Source: Flavobacteriaceae bacterium
Lineage (GTDB): Bacteria > Bacteroidota > Bacteroidia > Flavobacteriales > Flavobacteriaceae
Reading direction: 5' to 3'
NCBI GenBank assembly: GCA_029243385.1
Contig: JAQWSC010000004.1
Span: 1-64,000 of the forward strand
Length of the DNA: 64,000 bases
Both the position numbers and the translations under genes were made by a program. This document shows, piece by piece, positions 26,620-37,136 of the stretch (the first letter of the stretch is position 1; each line of letters begins with the position of its first letter). The notes below the pieces were generated by a model. That model was given only the letters and a program-made list of their open reading frames with translations. It was not told the origin of the DNA and ran no database searches.

Positions 26620-28805
26620 TGATTTTTAATAATACGTTTTACAAATTGTTGTCCGTTTTCGGTGGTTAATTTTAAAAAATAAAAGCCTGTAGAGAAAGAT
26701 TTGGTATCTATAATCGCTGTGTTTGATGGGCTATAAATTTTATGAAACACCCTTTCGCCATTGGTTTTGTATATACTTATTACAGGGGTTTCGCATTGAG
26801 GAAAACTCAATTTTATTAGCGATTGAGTCGGGTTTGGGTATGCATAAAGCTCACCTCTCTCATTTTTAGCGCTTGGATTGTCTTGAACAGCCAATGATGT
26901 ATCAATGGTAAACACAAAACTATGCAGCGACATGGCATTCATTCCGATTGAAACAAAACTGCTTTGAACATCGAAATTATCAGTTGTAATCAACCTGAAA
27001 TTGTCAGCTGGATCATCTGACGTAATGTAGTGCGCGATATTTGTGGTTGCCATGGGAATTTCTAAATTAAAATCAGAAATCGCATTTTGAGTAAATAACT
27101 GTACCACTACTTTGGAACTGTCTGGAGCAACAAAAGCCACTGCATTTGGAGCGCCTTCAAAAGTGTTTAAAAGAACTCTTTGATACCCTTTCTTAATAAG
27201 GTTTGCAAAGTGTTTCATCACATAATAACGCTTAGGTAAAACAATGTTGTTGGCATTGTCCCATAAAACCAATGCAGAAGATCCATATTTTGCACCAGCT
27301 ACTACCTCTGATTCAAGCTTATGACGCTCATAAAATAAGTGTGCCATATAGCCGGTCAATCCTCCGTGATTGAATCCATTAATCATACGATCAATATGAT
27401 ATTGAGCGTCAGCCATATTCCAATTGGGACTGTGCAAATTCGCAGATTCTGTTACCCAAACTGGTTTGTTTTGTGAAAGATTTTCTAATGCCGACCAATC
27501 TGAAGGAGTAACTTCGGCTTGATATGCATGAGTTGCTATAACATCTACAGCGTTAACCACAGTAGGATCAGTAAACATTGCATTGATATAATTTGTGGTT
27601 GATTTACTCGTATTGTTTGATGTCACTCTAAATGTTTCAGGTGAAATAATCTGAATTTGCTCCAAATTTTCGGTAGTCAAGCGTTGATTTAGATTTATAA
27701 TGATTTGACTCAACTCAGATGGACTGGTATTCATGGACTCATAGGTCACATCATAATCAGGTTCGTTTGTTGGAGAAATCGCTGTAACTCCAATACCGTA
27801 CTGATCTTGCATACCTTTAATAAAAGCTACTAAAAACTCACTGTACTCATTTTCTTGACCAGCAATCAATGTTCCTCCTCCTGCGTGTGAATTATTTGTT
27901 TTTAACCAAGAAGGCGCACTATTGCAGTTGCCTATCACATGATCAAATCCTTGGGAACTTAAGGAAAAAGCATTGGAAAGTGCTTCGGCTATATATTTTG
28001 ATCTATAATTGTTTGGAGAGCTGCCATAGCGTGTCCAGTCCAAAGCTGAAGTATTGAGATCAAAAGCATCCAAATTATCGTTGGGATCTTCCAAATCGTG
28101 GTAAACAAAAAATCGAATCATATTGACTTCTAGATCTTGAAAAGCTAAAGCCTCTATTTGTTCTCTCTTTGCATTATCTAGTGCGTACAAGGACTCGGTT
28201 CGACGTTTTATACCAGCACCAAAACCATCAACGGTTTGAAATCTCATTGCTGAATTTAGGGTAAGAGAATTTTCAGTTACTACCTCAACTTGATCCAAAA
28301 AATAAGTGACATTTTTTTCCATGTACCAAAAACTCAAACGGTTCACATCACTAGAGTTTGAAACTGTAAAATGGTGTGTAAATTGCTGCCAATCTTGAGT
28401 GATAGGTATGTTATTGCCTTGGTAACTGCCTACAACTTCTGATTGAAATACAACTTTCATTTCAGCGGAAGATGCTCCGCTTACTTTAGCCCAGAATCTT
28501 ACAGTATAGGTTTGTCCCGCTTCCACACGAAACTGATAATCACTTTGTGTTTTGACGTCGTAATTATTTTCACCCTTTTCAAGTATTTCACTTTTTAGAG
28601 CTTTGGTACTTCCTTGAATCAAACCTTGTGTTTCTATCGAATAATTTACCTGACCAACATTGTTTTGATAGTTTGTCCAAGAAGAAAACTCTTGTGTTCC
28701 ATCTAGAATCGTCTCAAAATCCCCATTTAATAAAGGCAATTGATTTTGTGCGCTAAAAACAAGAGGAAAAAGTAGCAGAAAGAATAAAAAGGTTTTGTTA
28801 TTCAT
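26616..28805 (-). CDS. T9SS-secreted GH30 glycoside hydrolase with N-terminal CBM
   Basis: About 729 aa from the Met (MNNKTFLFFLLLFPLVFSAQ) that starts a proper signal peptide; the longer frame from 28844 adds 13 residues. A CBM4/22-like jelly roll (about 25-185) precedes the GH30 barrel, which has the family opening RFQTVDGFGAGI. Acid/base is about Glu348 in SPTNEPDYD and nucleophile about Glu453 in WVTESANL. A beta-domain and a T9SS C-terminal domain (YAYPNPTQSLIKLSF) follow. GH30 includes glucuronoxylanases and xylobiohydrolases; the subfamily is not decided here. It heads the operon downstream of the divergent HTCS promoter region. Confidence 0.92.
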   Translation of the reverse strand: MNNKTFLFFLLLFPLVFSAQNQLPLLNGDFETILDGTQEFSSWTNYQNNVGQVNYSIETQGLIQGSTKALKSEILEKGENNYDVKTQSDYQFRVEAGQTYTVRFWAKVSGASSAEMKVVFQSEVVGSYQGNNIPITQDWQQFTHHFTVSNSSDVNRLSFWYMEKNVTYFLDQVEVVTENSLTLNSAMRFQTVDGFGAGIKRRTESLYALDNAKREQIEALAFQDLEVNMIRFFVYHDLEDPNDNLDAFDLNTSALDWTRYGSSPNNYRSKYIAEALSNAFSLSSQGFDHVIGNCNSAPSWLKTNNSHAGGGTLIAGQENEYSEFLVAFIKGMQDQYGIGVTAISPTNEPDYDVTYESMNTSPSELSQIIINLNQRLTTENLEQIQIISPETFRVTSNNTSKSTTNYINAMFTDPTVVNAVDVIATHAYQAEVTPSDWSALENLSQNKPVWVTESANLHSPNWNMADAQYHIDRMINGFNHGGLTGYMAHLFYERHKLESEVVAGAKYGSSALVLWDNANNIVLPKRYYVMKHFANLIKKGYQRVLLNTFEGAPNAVAFVAPDSSKVVVQLFTQNAISDFNLEIPMATTNIAHYITSDDPADNFRLITTDNFDVQSSFVSIGMNAMSLHSFVFTIDTSLAVQDNPSAKNERGELYAYPNPTQSLIKLSFPQCETPVISIYKTNGERVFHKIYSPSNTAIIDTKSFSTGFYFLKLTTENGQQFVKRIIKNQ

Positions 28806-29094
28806 TAAAAAAACGCTCGTTTTAAAATTTATTGATTGAGTCAATTGTATCTAATCAAAAAGGAATTACTGATTCTTAAAAAAAAATGATAGAATTTTAA
28901 TTATATTTAATGGTAAATTTGATAGAGTAAAAGTATTTATTGTTGCTATCGAAAAATATGACAAATGAGGATTATTCTATGAAATTTGAAGCAATGAAGC
29001 ACAATATTGTTTGATCATTATCAAAGATTATTTTTAAAGACTGATATTTGCCCCAGTACCTTTTTGTTTATATTTTGAATTAAAAAGACTCCAA
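28806..29094. promoter_or_regulatory. Divergent promoter region between GH30 and the HTCS regulator
   Basis: 289 bp of very AT-rich DNA between two diverging transcripts. It contains a perfect inverted repeat TTTGAT-CATT-ATCAAA (29010-29025), about 70 bp before the regulator start, and a TAAATTTG at 28914-28921 that matches the TAnnTTTG promoter consensus toward the regulator. No reading frame of note is present. Confidence 0.45.
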
Positions 29095-32000
29095 ATGGGG
29101 ATTAAGAAAATTTTCGGTTACTGCCTTATTAGCATACTCATTATTAATAGTGCTTATGCTCAAGAATCTTATGATGAAATCAACTTTGTACCCCTAAGTG
29201 AAAACATTAGCACAAGAGCAATTACCTCCTTGCAAAAGGACCATAAAGGGATTCTTTGGATTGGAACTCAAGGAGATGGGTTGAGTTCATTTAACGGATA
29301 CGAATACAAAAACTACAAGCATCAATGGAATGAGGAAAATACGCTTAATAGCTCTGTTGTAAACACCCTTTTTTTTGATAGCGACAACAACTTATGGGTG
29401 GGTACCGAAAAAGGATTGAATTTTTACAATCGAAATTTGGATCAATTTATAGACATTCCTCTCGATAGTCTAAATACAAAGATTCAAGTTAAAGCTATTG
29501 AGGAGATCGATGAAAATTCGCTATTGGTAGGCACTCATGGTTATGGTGCTTTTAAAATTAATAAAGCATCCCTTGTGGGCTCTCAAGTGGATTCTATAGA
29601 CTATCAAAACATCAGTGGGCTTCAAATAAATAGCATAAAAACTACACTAAGAGGCTCTATTATTGTAGGCTCAAACATTGGCTTGCTAGAATACAATTCA
29701 TTGAGTAATGAAATCGTTCGTGCAAAATTCACAACACTTAAAGGCTCTGAATTTATACAAAATGCGATACAGTCTATGCTGATAAAATCCGATGGGAGCA
29801 TCTGGCTTGGAACTATCAATGATGGAATTATTGAAATCTCTACTACCCCTACAAATTATTATGAATTTACATTGCATCGTATAACCGACAAAAGAGTTTT
29901 GTCATTGGAATCCAATGAAAAAGGTGCCATTTTTTGTGCTACCGAAAACGATGGTTTATTCATAATCAACCATAAAAAAGAAGTCGTAAAATCTTTTAAG
30001 TTTAACAAGTCAGACACAAAAGGAGTCAAGTCAAACTCTATTTGGTCGGTTTTGATTGATGAATCTAATAGAATTTGGATTGGCTATTTCAACCAAGGAA
30101 TTGATATCTATGATAAAGAAATGGATAAATTCAAATCTTTACAAAGCATTCCTAATAAAGACCAGTCCTTGTTTTCAAAATCTGTTAATTCAATATCCCA
30201 AGATCGGCAAGGTCGATTTTGGTTTGGCATTACGGACGGTGGCGTTGATGTTTATGATCCTAAACAAGAAACTTTTGTTCATTTACTGAATCCAACTAAT
30301 AAAATAGCAAGAGGACTAACTAGCAGCGACGTTGTTACTGTTTTTGTTGACAGTAAAGAAAATACGTGGGTAGGCACATGGAATTCGGGTCTTTTTGTGT
30401 TAAAAAAAGGGAGCAAACGATTTGAAAATATTCAAGTTAAAAATAGCGGCGGAATCCTAAAATCAAATAGAATCATGAGTTTTGCCGAAGACTCAAAAGG
30501 AACGATATGGATAGGTAGTTTTTTGAGCGGTTTGTATTCTTATGACCCTAAAACGGCAAATATAACCCATCACCAAGAAGAAACGCTTACTCAACTTTAT
30601 ATAAATTCAAAAAATATTCGAAAGGTTCTGGTTGATCATTATGACAATATATGGCTTGGAACCCGTTCAGGATTATTTAAGTTGAATTACACAAATACAG
30701 CCAGCCCAACGGTTGAATCGTTTAATGAATTAATGACTGATAATTTTGGTAACGGCATACAATTCAATGTCATTACAACCGTTTTTGAAGACAATCAAAA
30801 AAATATATGGGTTGGAACAGACGGATATGGCTTGTGTAAAATTAACCCATCAAAAAATGAAATTACTTGGTTTAACTCTAAAGATAATTTCATCCAACAA
30901 TCTGTTGTGTCTATAACCCAAACCCAAAAAAACAATATTTGGTTTGCTGGAAATAACGGAATTACTAAGTTGGATGTTGAAAAAAATGTTTTTACAAATT
31001 TCAATACCCAAGATGGACTATTATCAAAAAGTTTTAATAAAAATGCGATCTACTTAACCAAAGAAAACTGGTTGTTTTTTGGGTGCTTCAAAGGGGTACA
31101 CTATTTTGATCCAGAGGCCATTAAAATGAATTCAAAAACCCCGATAGTTTACTTTTCGGATTTTAAGTTATCCAATAAAAGCATAAAGCCACAAGCCAAA
31201 AACTCTCCTTTACAAAAAACCATTAGTGAGACTTCTAAAATCAAACTAAAACATGACCAAAGTTTATTTACAATTGATTTTTTTGGACTCAGCTACACGC
31301 GCTCCAAAAATATTGAGTATGCATATTATTTAGAGGGGTTTGAATCTGATTGGAATTACGTAGGAAGAACACGCAATGCAACCTACACTAACATTCCACC
31401 TGGTACGTACAACTTTAAAGTTAAAGCGTCTAATTCAGAAGGTTTGTGGAGCAATTCGCCCACAGTTTTAGAGATTGAGGTACTAGCACCTTGGTGGAAA
31501 ACCAACTTAGCAGCTTTCATTTTTTTGTTAATCCTTACATTGATCATGTATGGTATATATAAATTTTTTAATATTCGATTAAAAGAACGCAACCAAATAA
31601 AAAGAGAACGTGAAGAACGAAAACAAATTGAAGGGCTAAATGCTAAAAAAATTCAATTTTTCACCAACATATCTCATGAATTTAGAACACCTCTTACATT
31701 GATTCTAAACCCTTTGGAAGATATTATTGCTGGCAAAAGTGACTCTCTTAGTGAAGACGTAAAAGAAAAACATAAAATTATTTACAAAAACTCAAAACGA
31801 CTCTCTAGACTGATTGACGAATTAATGGATTTTAGAAAATTGCAGTTCAACAAAATGGAAGTTAATGTGTCAAAATTTGATTTAATTTCTTTTACTAGCG
31901 AAGTTGCTAGTCATTTTGAAGAAGAAGCAATGCAGCGGAATATCATTTTAACTGTTGAAAACAATACAGATGATATAAAAATTTGGGCAGATCCCTCCAT

Positions 32001-33240
32001 GCTAGAGAAGATTATTTTCAACTTGCTATCGAATGCTTTTAAAGCTACTAAAGACAATGGAGCCGTTACCCTAAAAATTCACAAGTCCATCCAGCCCGTT
32101 GATTTCCCTCTCATAACTAACAATGCAAGTAAAGAGGCCATAACTATTAGTGTTTCTGATAGTGGAATCGGTATCGAAGAGGAAAATCTAAATAAAATAT
32201 TTTCGCGGTTCTATCAAGTAAACGAACTAGACAAGCAATACTATGGTGGTACTGGAATTGGTCTGGAAGTTGTAAAAAACTTTGTTGATCTTCACAAAGG
32301 AATTATTGAGGTAAGCAGTCAAAAAAACATTGGAACCGAATTTAAAATTCACCTTCCAACAGGAAATGAGCATTTCAATAAGGTTGTTCATGAGAAAAAG
32401 TTTGAAATACACAATTCACAATTTGATCAAATAAATACCAAAGCAACTGAAAAAGAACTTACTACCATTGAAAAGAAAGCGAAAAAAACAATTCTTATTG
32501 TTGAAGACAATCAGGAGCTTCGAAATTACATAAAAAATGAACTCAAAGAGAGTTATATTATAAAAACAGCAGAAAACGGAATCGAAGGACTCAAAAAAGC
32601 ATTAAAATTTGTGCCAGATCTAATCATAACCGACATAATGATGCCCTTGATGGATGGCTTTGAGTTTTGTGAAAAAGTTAAAAATGACCTTAAAATTAGT
32701 CATATTCCTTTGTTAATGATGACAGCCAAAGGAATGCAAATCGATAAAATTAAGGGCATTGATTCTGGAGCGGATGCATACCTTACAAAACCCTTTAACA
32801 TGGGGGTTTTAAAATCGCATGTAAAACAACTTATCACAAGTCGACAAATTCTTTTTAATAAATACTTTAACGGTATAAAAAACAATCAGCTCGACAACAC
32901 AACTACCCTAGACAAGCAATTTATAACCACTGTTTTAGATTATATTAACGATCATATTAGCGACTCCAACTTAAGTGTTGAAAATTTAGCGGAGGAATTA
33001 TTCCTTAGCCGCAGCAAACTATATCGTAAAATAAAGGCTTTAACGGGCGATACTGCTACTGAATTTATTCGCAAGATTAAATTAGAAAAAGCCAAAATTC
33101 TTATTGAAACTTCTGATTTCACAGTCAGTGAAATATGCTATAAGGTTGGATTTTCTTCACCTTCTTATTTCACAAAGTGTTTTAAAAACCACTTTGGAAT
33201 ACTCCCCAAAGATCTAAGAAACACGATCGAAGACAACTAA
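29095..33240 (+). CDS. Hybrid two-component system regulator (HTCS)
   Basis: A 1381-aa one-protein signalling system. Order: signal peptide (about 1-23); two periplasmic beta-propellers with repeated LWIGT/IWLGT blades (about 30-700); a Y_Y_Y domain (about 710-795); one membrane helix (about 802-824); a histidine kinase with HEFRTPLTLIL (phospho-His near 860) and ATPase motifs SGIGIEEEN and GGTGIGLEVVKN; a receiver domain with phospho-Asp near 1179 in ITDIMMP; and an AraC-type DNA-binding domain (about 1275-1375). HTCS proteins sense oligosaccharides in the periplasm and activate their PUL. It is the only regulator in the locus and converges on the acetylesterase gene with 11 bp between stops. 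Confidence 0.97.
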   Translation: MGIKKIFGYCLISILIINSAYAQESYDEINFVPLSENISTRAITSLQKDHKGILWIGTQGDGLSSFNGYEYKNYKHQWNEENTLNSSVVNTLFFDSDNNLWVGTEKGLNFYNRNLDQFIDIPLDSLNTKIQVKAIEEIDENSLLVGTHGYGAFKINKASLVGSQVDSIDYQNISGLQINSIKTTLRGSIIVGSNIGLLEYNSLSNEIVRAKFTTLKGSEFIQNAIQSMLIKSDGSIWLGTINDGIIEISTTPTNYYEFTLHRITDKRVLSLESNEKGAIFCATENDGLFIINHKKEVVKSFKFNKSDTKGVKSNSIWSVLIDESNRIWIGYFNQGIDIYDKEMDKFKSLQSIPNKDQSLFSKSVNSISQDRQGRFWFGITDGGVDVYDPKQETFVHLLNPTNKIARGLTSSDVVTVFVDSKENTWVGTWNSGLFVLKKGSKRFENIQVKNSGGILKSNRIMSFAEDSKGTIWIGSFLSGLYSYDPKTANITHHQEETLTQLYINSKNIRKVLVDHYDNIWLGTRSGLFKLNYTNTASPTVESFNELMTDNFGNGIQFNVITTVFEDNQKNIWVGTDGYGLCKINPSKNEITWFNSKDNFIQQSVVSITQTQKNNIWFAGNNGITKLDVEKNVFTNFNTQDGLLSKSFNKNAIYLTKENWLFFGCFKGVHYFDPEAIKMNSKTPIVYFSDFKLSNKSIKPQAKNSPLQKTISETSKIKLKHDQSLFTIDFFGLSYTRSKNIEYAYYLEGFESDWNYVGRTRNATYTNIPPGTYNFKVKASNSEGLWSNSPTVLEIEVLAPWWKTNLAAFIFLLILTLIMYGIYKFFNIRLKERNQIKREREERKQIEGLNAKKIQFFTNISHEFRTPLTLILNPLEDIIAGKSDSLSEDVKEKHKIIYKNSKRLSRLIDELMDFRKLQFNKMEVNVSKFDLISFTSEVASHFEEEAMQRNIILTVENNTDDIKIWADPSMLEKIIFNLLSNAFKATKDNGAVTLKIHKSIQPVDFPLITNNASKEAITISVSDSGIGIEEENLNKIFSRFYQVNELDKQYYGGTGIGLEVVKNFVDLHKGIIEVSSQKNIGTEFKIHLPTGNEHFNKVVHEKKFEIHNSQFDQINTKATEKELTTIEKKAKKTILIVEDNQELRNYIKNELKESYIIKTAENGIEGLKKALKFVPDLIITDIMMPLMDGFEFCEKVKNDLKISHIPLLMMTAKGMQIDKIKGIDSGADAYLTKPFNMGVLKSHVKQLITSRQILFNKYFNGIKNNQLDNTTTLDKQFITTVLDYINDHISDSNLSVENLAEELFLSRSKLYRKIKALTGDTATEFIRKIKLEKAKILIETSDFTVSEICYKVGFSSPSYFTKCFKNHFGILPKDLRNTIEDN

Positions 33241-33251
33241 AGACTCACCTA

Positions 33252-34145
33252 TTATTTAGAGTACGTCTTTACAAATTCTTTAGAAAATAAGACGCCTATT
33301 TTTTTCATTCCTTCATAATTGTAATGCCCAGCTGGTCTGCCTTTCCACATGTAGTCGTATTGTGGGAGAAAGTTAAAAGCATCTTCACTATAACTTTGCG
33401 CAATAAAGGATACTCTAGGAAGGTTTTTGGATACTGACCTCATCGCATCAGCGACTTTGCCTCTTGAAACTTGCAACATAAGAAAAGGCAAGTCATTTGT
33501 TTTATAATGTTTTCGTGTATGCTGGATGAGGTTTGTAAGATTTTGTTCGTAAGAATTGCTAGGAAGTTTTCGCCCACTATCCGATTCTCCCTGAACCCAT
33601 AGCATCCCAGCCAATTCATAACTTTTTGGATCAAACTCTGCAAGAATAGCATCTGTAAACTCAAGCATTTCAAAAAAAAGCTTGGGTTTGTTTTGTTCAT
33701 TCACATGAGTAGCTTTATCAATAGACCAGTTAGGATTCCAACAACCATAAAGTGAAGTTCCACCCCGAGAACGCTTGATAAACAAAAACTTTTTATCAGG
33801 GAATTGTTTACTCATTTCAATACCAAAGAATAGCTCAGGACCAAAAATAGAATCTACTCGAAATTTTTTTCGAATAAAATCTTGTTTAATTTGAGTAACA
33901 TGCAAAGGTGCTGGTTGAGAACCATTGTATGCAAAAAGAATATTCTCTTTTGCTTTAGACAATCCTATAACATCGTCGTTGGTAAGCTTGCTAGCATCGC
34001 CTCTACCGTCCATATTGGACTGGCCTGCTAAAATAAATACTTGTATTTTTTCAGAAGATTCGAATTGAGAATAAATATTTCCATTAATAGAAATACAAAA
34101 AAGAAAGGCAATAAAGCAATATGCAGAATTCGTGTTAGTTACCAT
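33252..34145 (-). CDS. CE6-type (sialate O-acetylesterase-like) acetylesterase
   Basis: A 297-aa secreted SGNH-like esterase with a signal peptide (about 1-26). The nucleophile is Ser43 in ILAGQSNMDGRG, the conserved LWVQGESDSG block follows near residue 190, and the probable base His274 is in GRPAGHYNYEG. This matches the SASA/DUF303 domain of carbohydrate esterase family 6, whose known members deacetylate xylan. The start overlaps the upstream sulfatase by 11 bp, so it is translationally coupled. Deacetylation of an acetylated xylan is the likely role. Confidence 0.85.
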   Translation of the reverse strand: MVTNTNSAYCFIAFLFCISINGNIYSQFESSEKIQVFILAGQSNMDGRGDASKLTNDDVIGLSKAKENILFAYNGSQPAPLHVTQIKQDFIRKKFRVDSIFGPELFFGIEMSKQFPDKKFLFIKRSRGGTSLYGCWNPNWSIDKATHVNEQNKPKLFFEMLEFTDAILAEFDPKSYELAGMLWVQGESDSGRKLPSNSYEQNLTNLIQHTRKHYKTNDLPFLMLQVSRGKVADAMRSVSKNLPRVSFIAQSYSEDAFNFLPQYDYMWKGRPAGHYNYEGMKKIGVLFSKEFVKTYSK

Positions 34146-35727
34146 TTGTTCTCTCGTTATATACTCGTTTAATAACTACATCAGTCATAGCCCTCATTTC
34201 ATCCAAACTCATATCGTCTTTGTATTTTTTTTGAAGTTGGTTAATTTTATACTGAAGGCTTTGCACAATTTCTTTGTAAGCAGCGTTTGCATACAAATTA
34301 TTCATTTCATTAGGATCGTTTTCCAAATCAAACAACTCCCACTGATCCATATCGTAGTAGAAGTGAATCAATTTGTATTTTCCCGTACTAACCCCATAAT
34401 GGGGCTGAACTTTGTGCCAAAATGGATACTCGTAGTAATGGTAATAAACGGCATCTCTTGAATCATATCTTTTGCCTATCAAAGCTTTTTTAAAGCTCTC
34501 CCCTTGCATATCCTCTGGGATAGGTATTCCGGCCATATCAAGTAATGTAGGGGCAAAGTCAATATTCAAAAGCAAGTCGTCATTATGAACTCCCGCCTTG
34601 ATTTTAGAAGGATATTGAATCGTAAACGGCATCCGAAAAGAAGGCTCATACATCCAGCGTTTATCAAACCACCCATGTTCTCCCAAATAAAACCCCTGAT
34701 CGGAGGTGTAAATTACAATAGTGTTTTTATCCAAACCGTTTTGCTCCAAAAAATCCAACATTTGTCCTACAGCCTCATCTACTCCAGCCACACAACGCAA
34801 ATAATCTTTAATATAACGTTGGTATTTCCAGTATTTGAGAGCAGCTCCTTGCAGAGTGTCATCTGGAGTCCAAAATTCACCTTGGTTTCCTATCTTGTTG
34901 TACTTATGAATTTGCCAAGGTTTTAAATCTTTTGGAGGAGGAACCTTTAAATCTTTGCGATTCATATGATTCTCGATTTCTAGCATATTTTGTGAGGCTG
35001 CTAATCTGCCCGAATAATCATCATTAAACGTTTCGTGAAGCGGAAGATCTTCTGCAAACAACCCATCAAATTTAGGGTTGGGAGTCCAAGGTCTGTGAGG
35101 AGCTTTGAACTGATACATCAACATAAATGGTTTGGAGGTATCGCGATCATTGGCAAGCCATTTTAGAGCGTCATGAGCTACTTGTGCAGTAGAATGTCGC
35201 AATTTTTCGACTATGGTATCTTTTCCGTTTTCAACAAAAACAGGATCAAAATATGTTCCTTGACCGCCGTGATTAACCATTACTTTGGAATAATCAAAGC
35301 CCGTAGGTGCTGTACCCAAATGCCATTTTCCTATAACTGCCGTTTGATAACCTGCCTCCTGAAACAACTTAGGAAATGTTTGTTGGCTACCATCAAAATC
35401 TCCTCCTTTTTCATTTTTAAAAAACCCATTTACATGGCTGTATTTACCTGTCAAAATTGCAGCCCTACTGGGTCCGCAAATACTGTTGGTATTGTAAGTA
35501 GCGTGCATCAGCATACCCTGGTTTGCAATTCTGTCAATATTGGGAGTGGGTGCAACTTTAGAGAGCCAATCTTTGTATGCACTTACTGCACTCACAGCAT
35601 GATCATCTGACATAATAAAAACAATATTGGGACGTTCATTTTTTGAAACGTCTTGAGCAAATAGCACATGATTGTACAATAAAGTAATCATCAAAAAGAA
35701 AAGCAATGCACTTGATTTTATTTTCAT
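34135..35727 (-). CDS. S1 sulfatase, CGPSR type
   Basis: A 530-aa sulfatase with a signal peptide (about 1-24). NIVFIMSDDHAVSAVSAY gives the first Asp pair, CGPSR (Cys84) is the formylglycine site in SICGPSRAAILTGKYSHVNG, and GKWHLG and YTSDQGFYLGEHGWFDKRWM are further signatures. The C-terminal KYKLIHFYYDMDQWELFDLE is typical of sulfatases of the N-acetylglucosamine-6-sulfatase/DUF4976 type. It overlaps its neighbours by 4 and 11 bp and belongs to the GH3-sulfatase-esterase run. Confidence 0.92.
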   Translation of the reverse strand: MKIKSSALLFFLMITLLYNHVLFAQDVSKNERPNIVFIMSDDHAVSAVSAYKDWLSKVAPTPNIDRIANQGMLMHATYNTNSICGPSRAAILTGKYSHVNGFFKNEKGGDFDGSQQTFPKLFQEAGYQTAVIGKWHLGTAPTGFDYSKVMVNHGGQGTYFDPVFVENGKDTIVEKLRHSTAQVAHDALKWLANDRDTSKPFMLMYQFKAPHRPWTPNPKFDGLFAEDLPLHETFNDDYSGRLAASQNMLEIENHMNRKDLKVPPPKDLKPWQIHKYNKIGNQGEFWTPDDTLQGAALKYWKYQRYIKDYLRCVAGVDEAVGQMLDFLEQNGLDKNTIVIYTSDQGFYLGEHGWFDKRWMYEPSFRMPFTIQYPSKIKAGVHNDDLLLNIDFAPTLLDMAGIPIPEDMQGESFKKALIGKRYDSRDAVYYHYYEYPFWHKVQPHYGVSTGKYKLIHFYYDMDQWELFDLENDPNEMNNLYANAAYKEIVQSLQYKINQLQKKYKDDMSLDEMRAMTDVVIKRVYNERTNGN

Positions 35728-37136
35728 AATTGTATGGTTTTGGACAGAGATGCTATTGATAAAATCCTCTTGCTAAGACTGTCTATTAATTGTGAGTATT
35801 CACTGTTTTGGGATAAATTTATTGTTTCTCCTGGGTCGTTTTGATGATCGTAAAGCATTCGACCTGTTGTTTTTCCAGTTTGATTTTTCCATTCAGAATA
35901 GGAATAGCGTTCAGTAATCAAAGTCTCTCCACGCTTATACCTTGAAAAAGCATATTTTTTATGAATAGTTGATGGATTTTTTAATGCATTCATTAAAGAA
36001 ATACCTTGAAGATGAGAAGGTTTGGGAATTTCTAACACATCACATAAAGTAGGAAAGATATCTACCAGTTCAGCAAATGAATTGGTACGCTTACCTCCCA
36101 TGGCTTCTGGAATATTAATTAGAAGAGGGATTTGTAATTCAATCTCAAACAAGGAATGCTTGGACCATCGATTGTGTTCCGACAAACTAAATCCATGATC
36201 ACTCATCAGTATCACTACGGTATCATCACGCAGCCCAAGTTTTTCAAGAGTTGCAATAACTTCACCTACCTGTTGATCGATGTATGAAACACAGGCAGCA
36301 TATCCGTGTATAAGCTTTCTTTTCATATCCAATGAAGGCGACTTTCCTTTCTGAATTCCATCGTAAAAAGGAAGTTCGTACCATTTTGAAGCTACTTCAG
36401 GCGCCGAAACTGGAAATGTATCATTGGATGGGAAAGGAACTGTGGAAGGATCGTATAAATCCCAATACTTTTTGGGTGCATTGAAAGGAAGGTGTGGTTT
36501 TCTGAATCCCGCAACAATAAAAAACGGATTCGATAATTGGTTTTGTACTTCAATGTCTCGAATTGTTTTTTGAGCTGTTTTACCGTCAAAATAAATAGTA
36601 TCATTAACTATTGGAGACTCAAATGCAGGAACGGGCATTGAGTTTTTATCGTTTTGTTTGTTTTTGGGATCTGCATAATCTCTAAATGAAGTGACCATTT
36701 CAGGATTCCAAACCTCATCCCAATCCAATTCCCTATCGGCAGAATGGTGAGATACTTTTCCATTACTGATTGTTTTGTAACCGTACTGCTTTAGCAGCTG
36801 AGGAATCGTAACAACAGCATCTGGAACGTCCTTATCAATCCGAGAGTTGAAACTCAAAAATCGATTTTGTGTAGGGCGAATTCCCGTCAAAATACTAGCT
36901 CGAGAGGCTCCACAAACTGGCACGTTACAGTATGCCCGATTGAACTGAACAGATTTTTTGGCCAGCGCATCAATATGAGGAGTTTGAATCCACGAATTCC
37001 CATAGCTTGAGAGCATCGGTCGTAAATCATCTATCAAAAAAATGATTACATTTTTTGGAGAATTGGAGGTTTGTGCTAAGACCGAAGAAATTGTCAAACA
37101 AAAAAATAAAAACAGAAATAAAGGTTTTATTTTCAT
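35724..37136 (-). CDS. S1 sulfatase, iduronate-2-sulfatase-like, CxASR type (second)
   Basis: A 470-aa sulfatase with a signal peptide (about 1-21). NVIIFLIDDLRPMLSSYGNS, CGASR (Cys75), GIRPTQNRF and LMSDHGFSLSEHNRWSKHS are the same set as in the 22.1-kb sulfatase, so the locus carries two members of this iduronate-2-sulfatase-like group (probably S1_7) besides the fusion protein. It overlaps GH3 by 1 bp and the next sulfatase by 4 bp. Confidence 0.92.
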   Translation of the reverse strand: MKIKPLFLFLFFCLTISSVLAQTSNSPKNVIIFLIDDLRPMLSSYGNSWIQTPHIDALAKKSVQFNRAYCNVPVCGASRASILTGIRPTQNRFLSFNSRIDKDVPDAVVTIPQLLKQYGYKTISNGKVSHHSADRELDWDEVWNPEMVTSFRDYADPKNKQNDKNSMPVPAFESPIVNDTIYFDGKTAQKTIRDIEVQNQLSNPFFIVAGFRKPHLPFNAPKKYWDLYDPSTVPFPSNDTFPVSAPEVASKWYELPFYDGIQKGKSPSLDMKRKLIHGYAACVSYIDQQVGEVIATLEKLGLRDDTVVILMSDHGFSLSEHNRWSKHSLFEIELQIPLLINIPEAMGGKRTNSFAELVDIFPTLCDVLEIPKPSHLQGISLMNALKNPSTIHKKYAFSRYKRGETLITERYSYSEWKNQTGKTTGRMLYDHQNDPGETINLSQNSEYSQLIDSLSKRILSIASLSKTIQL

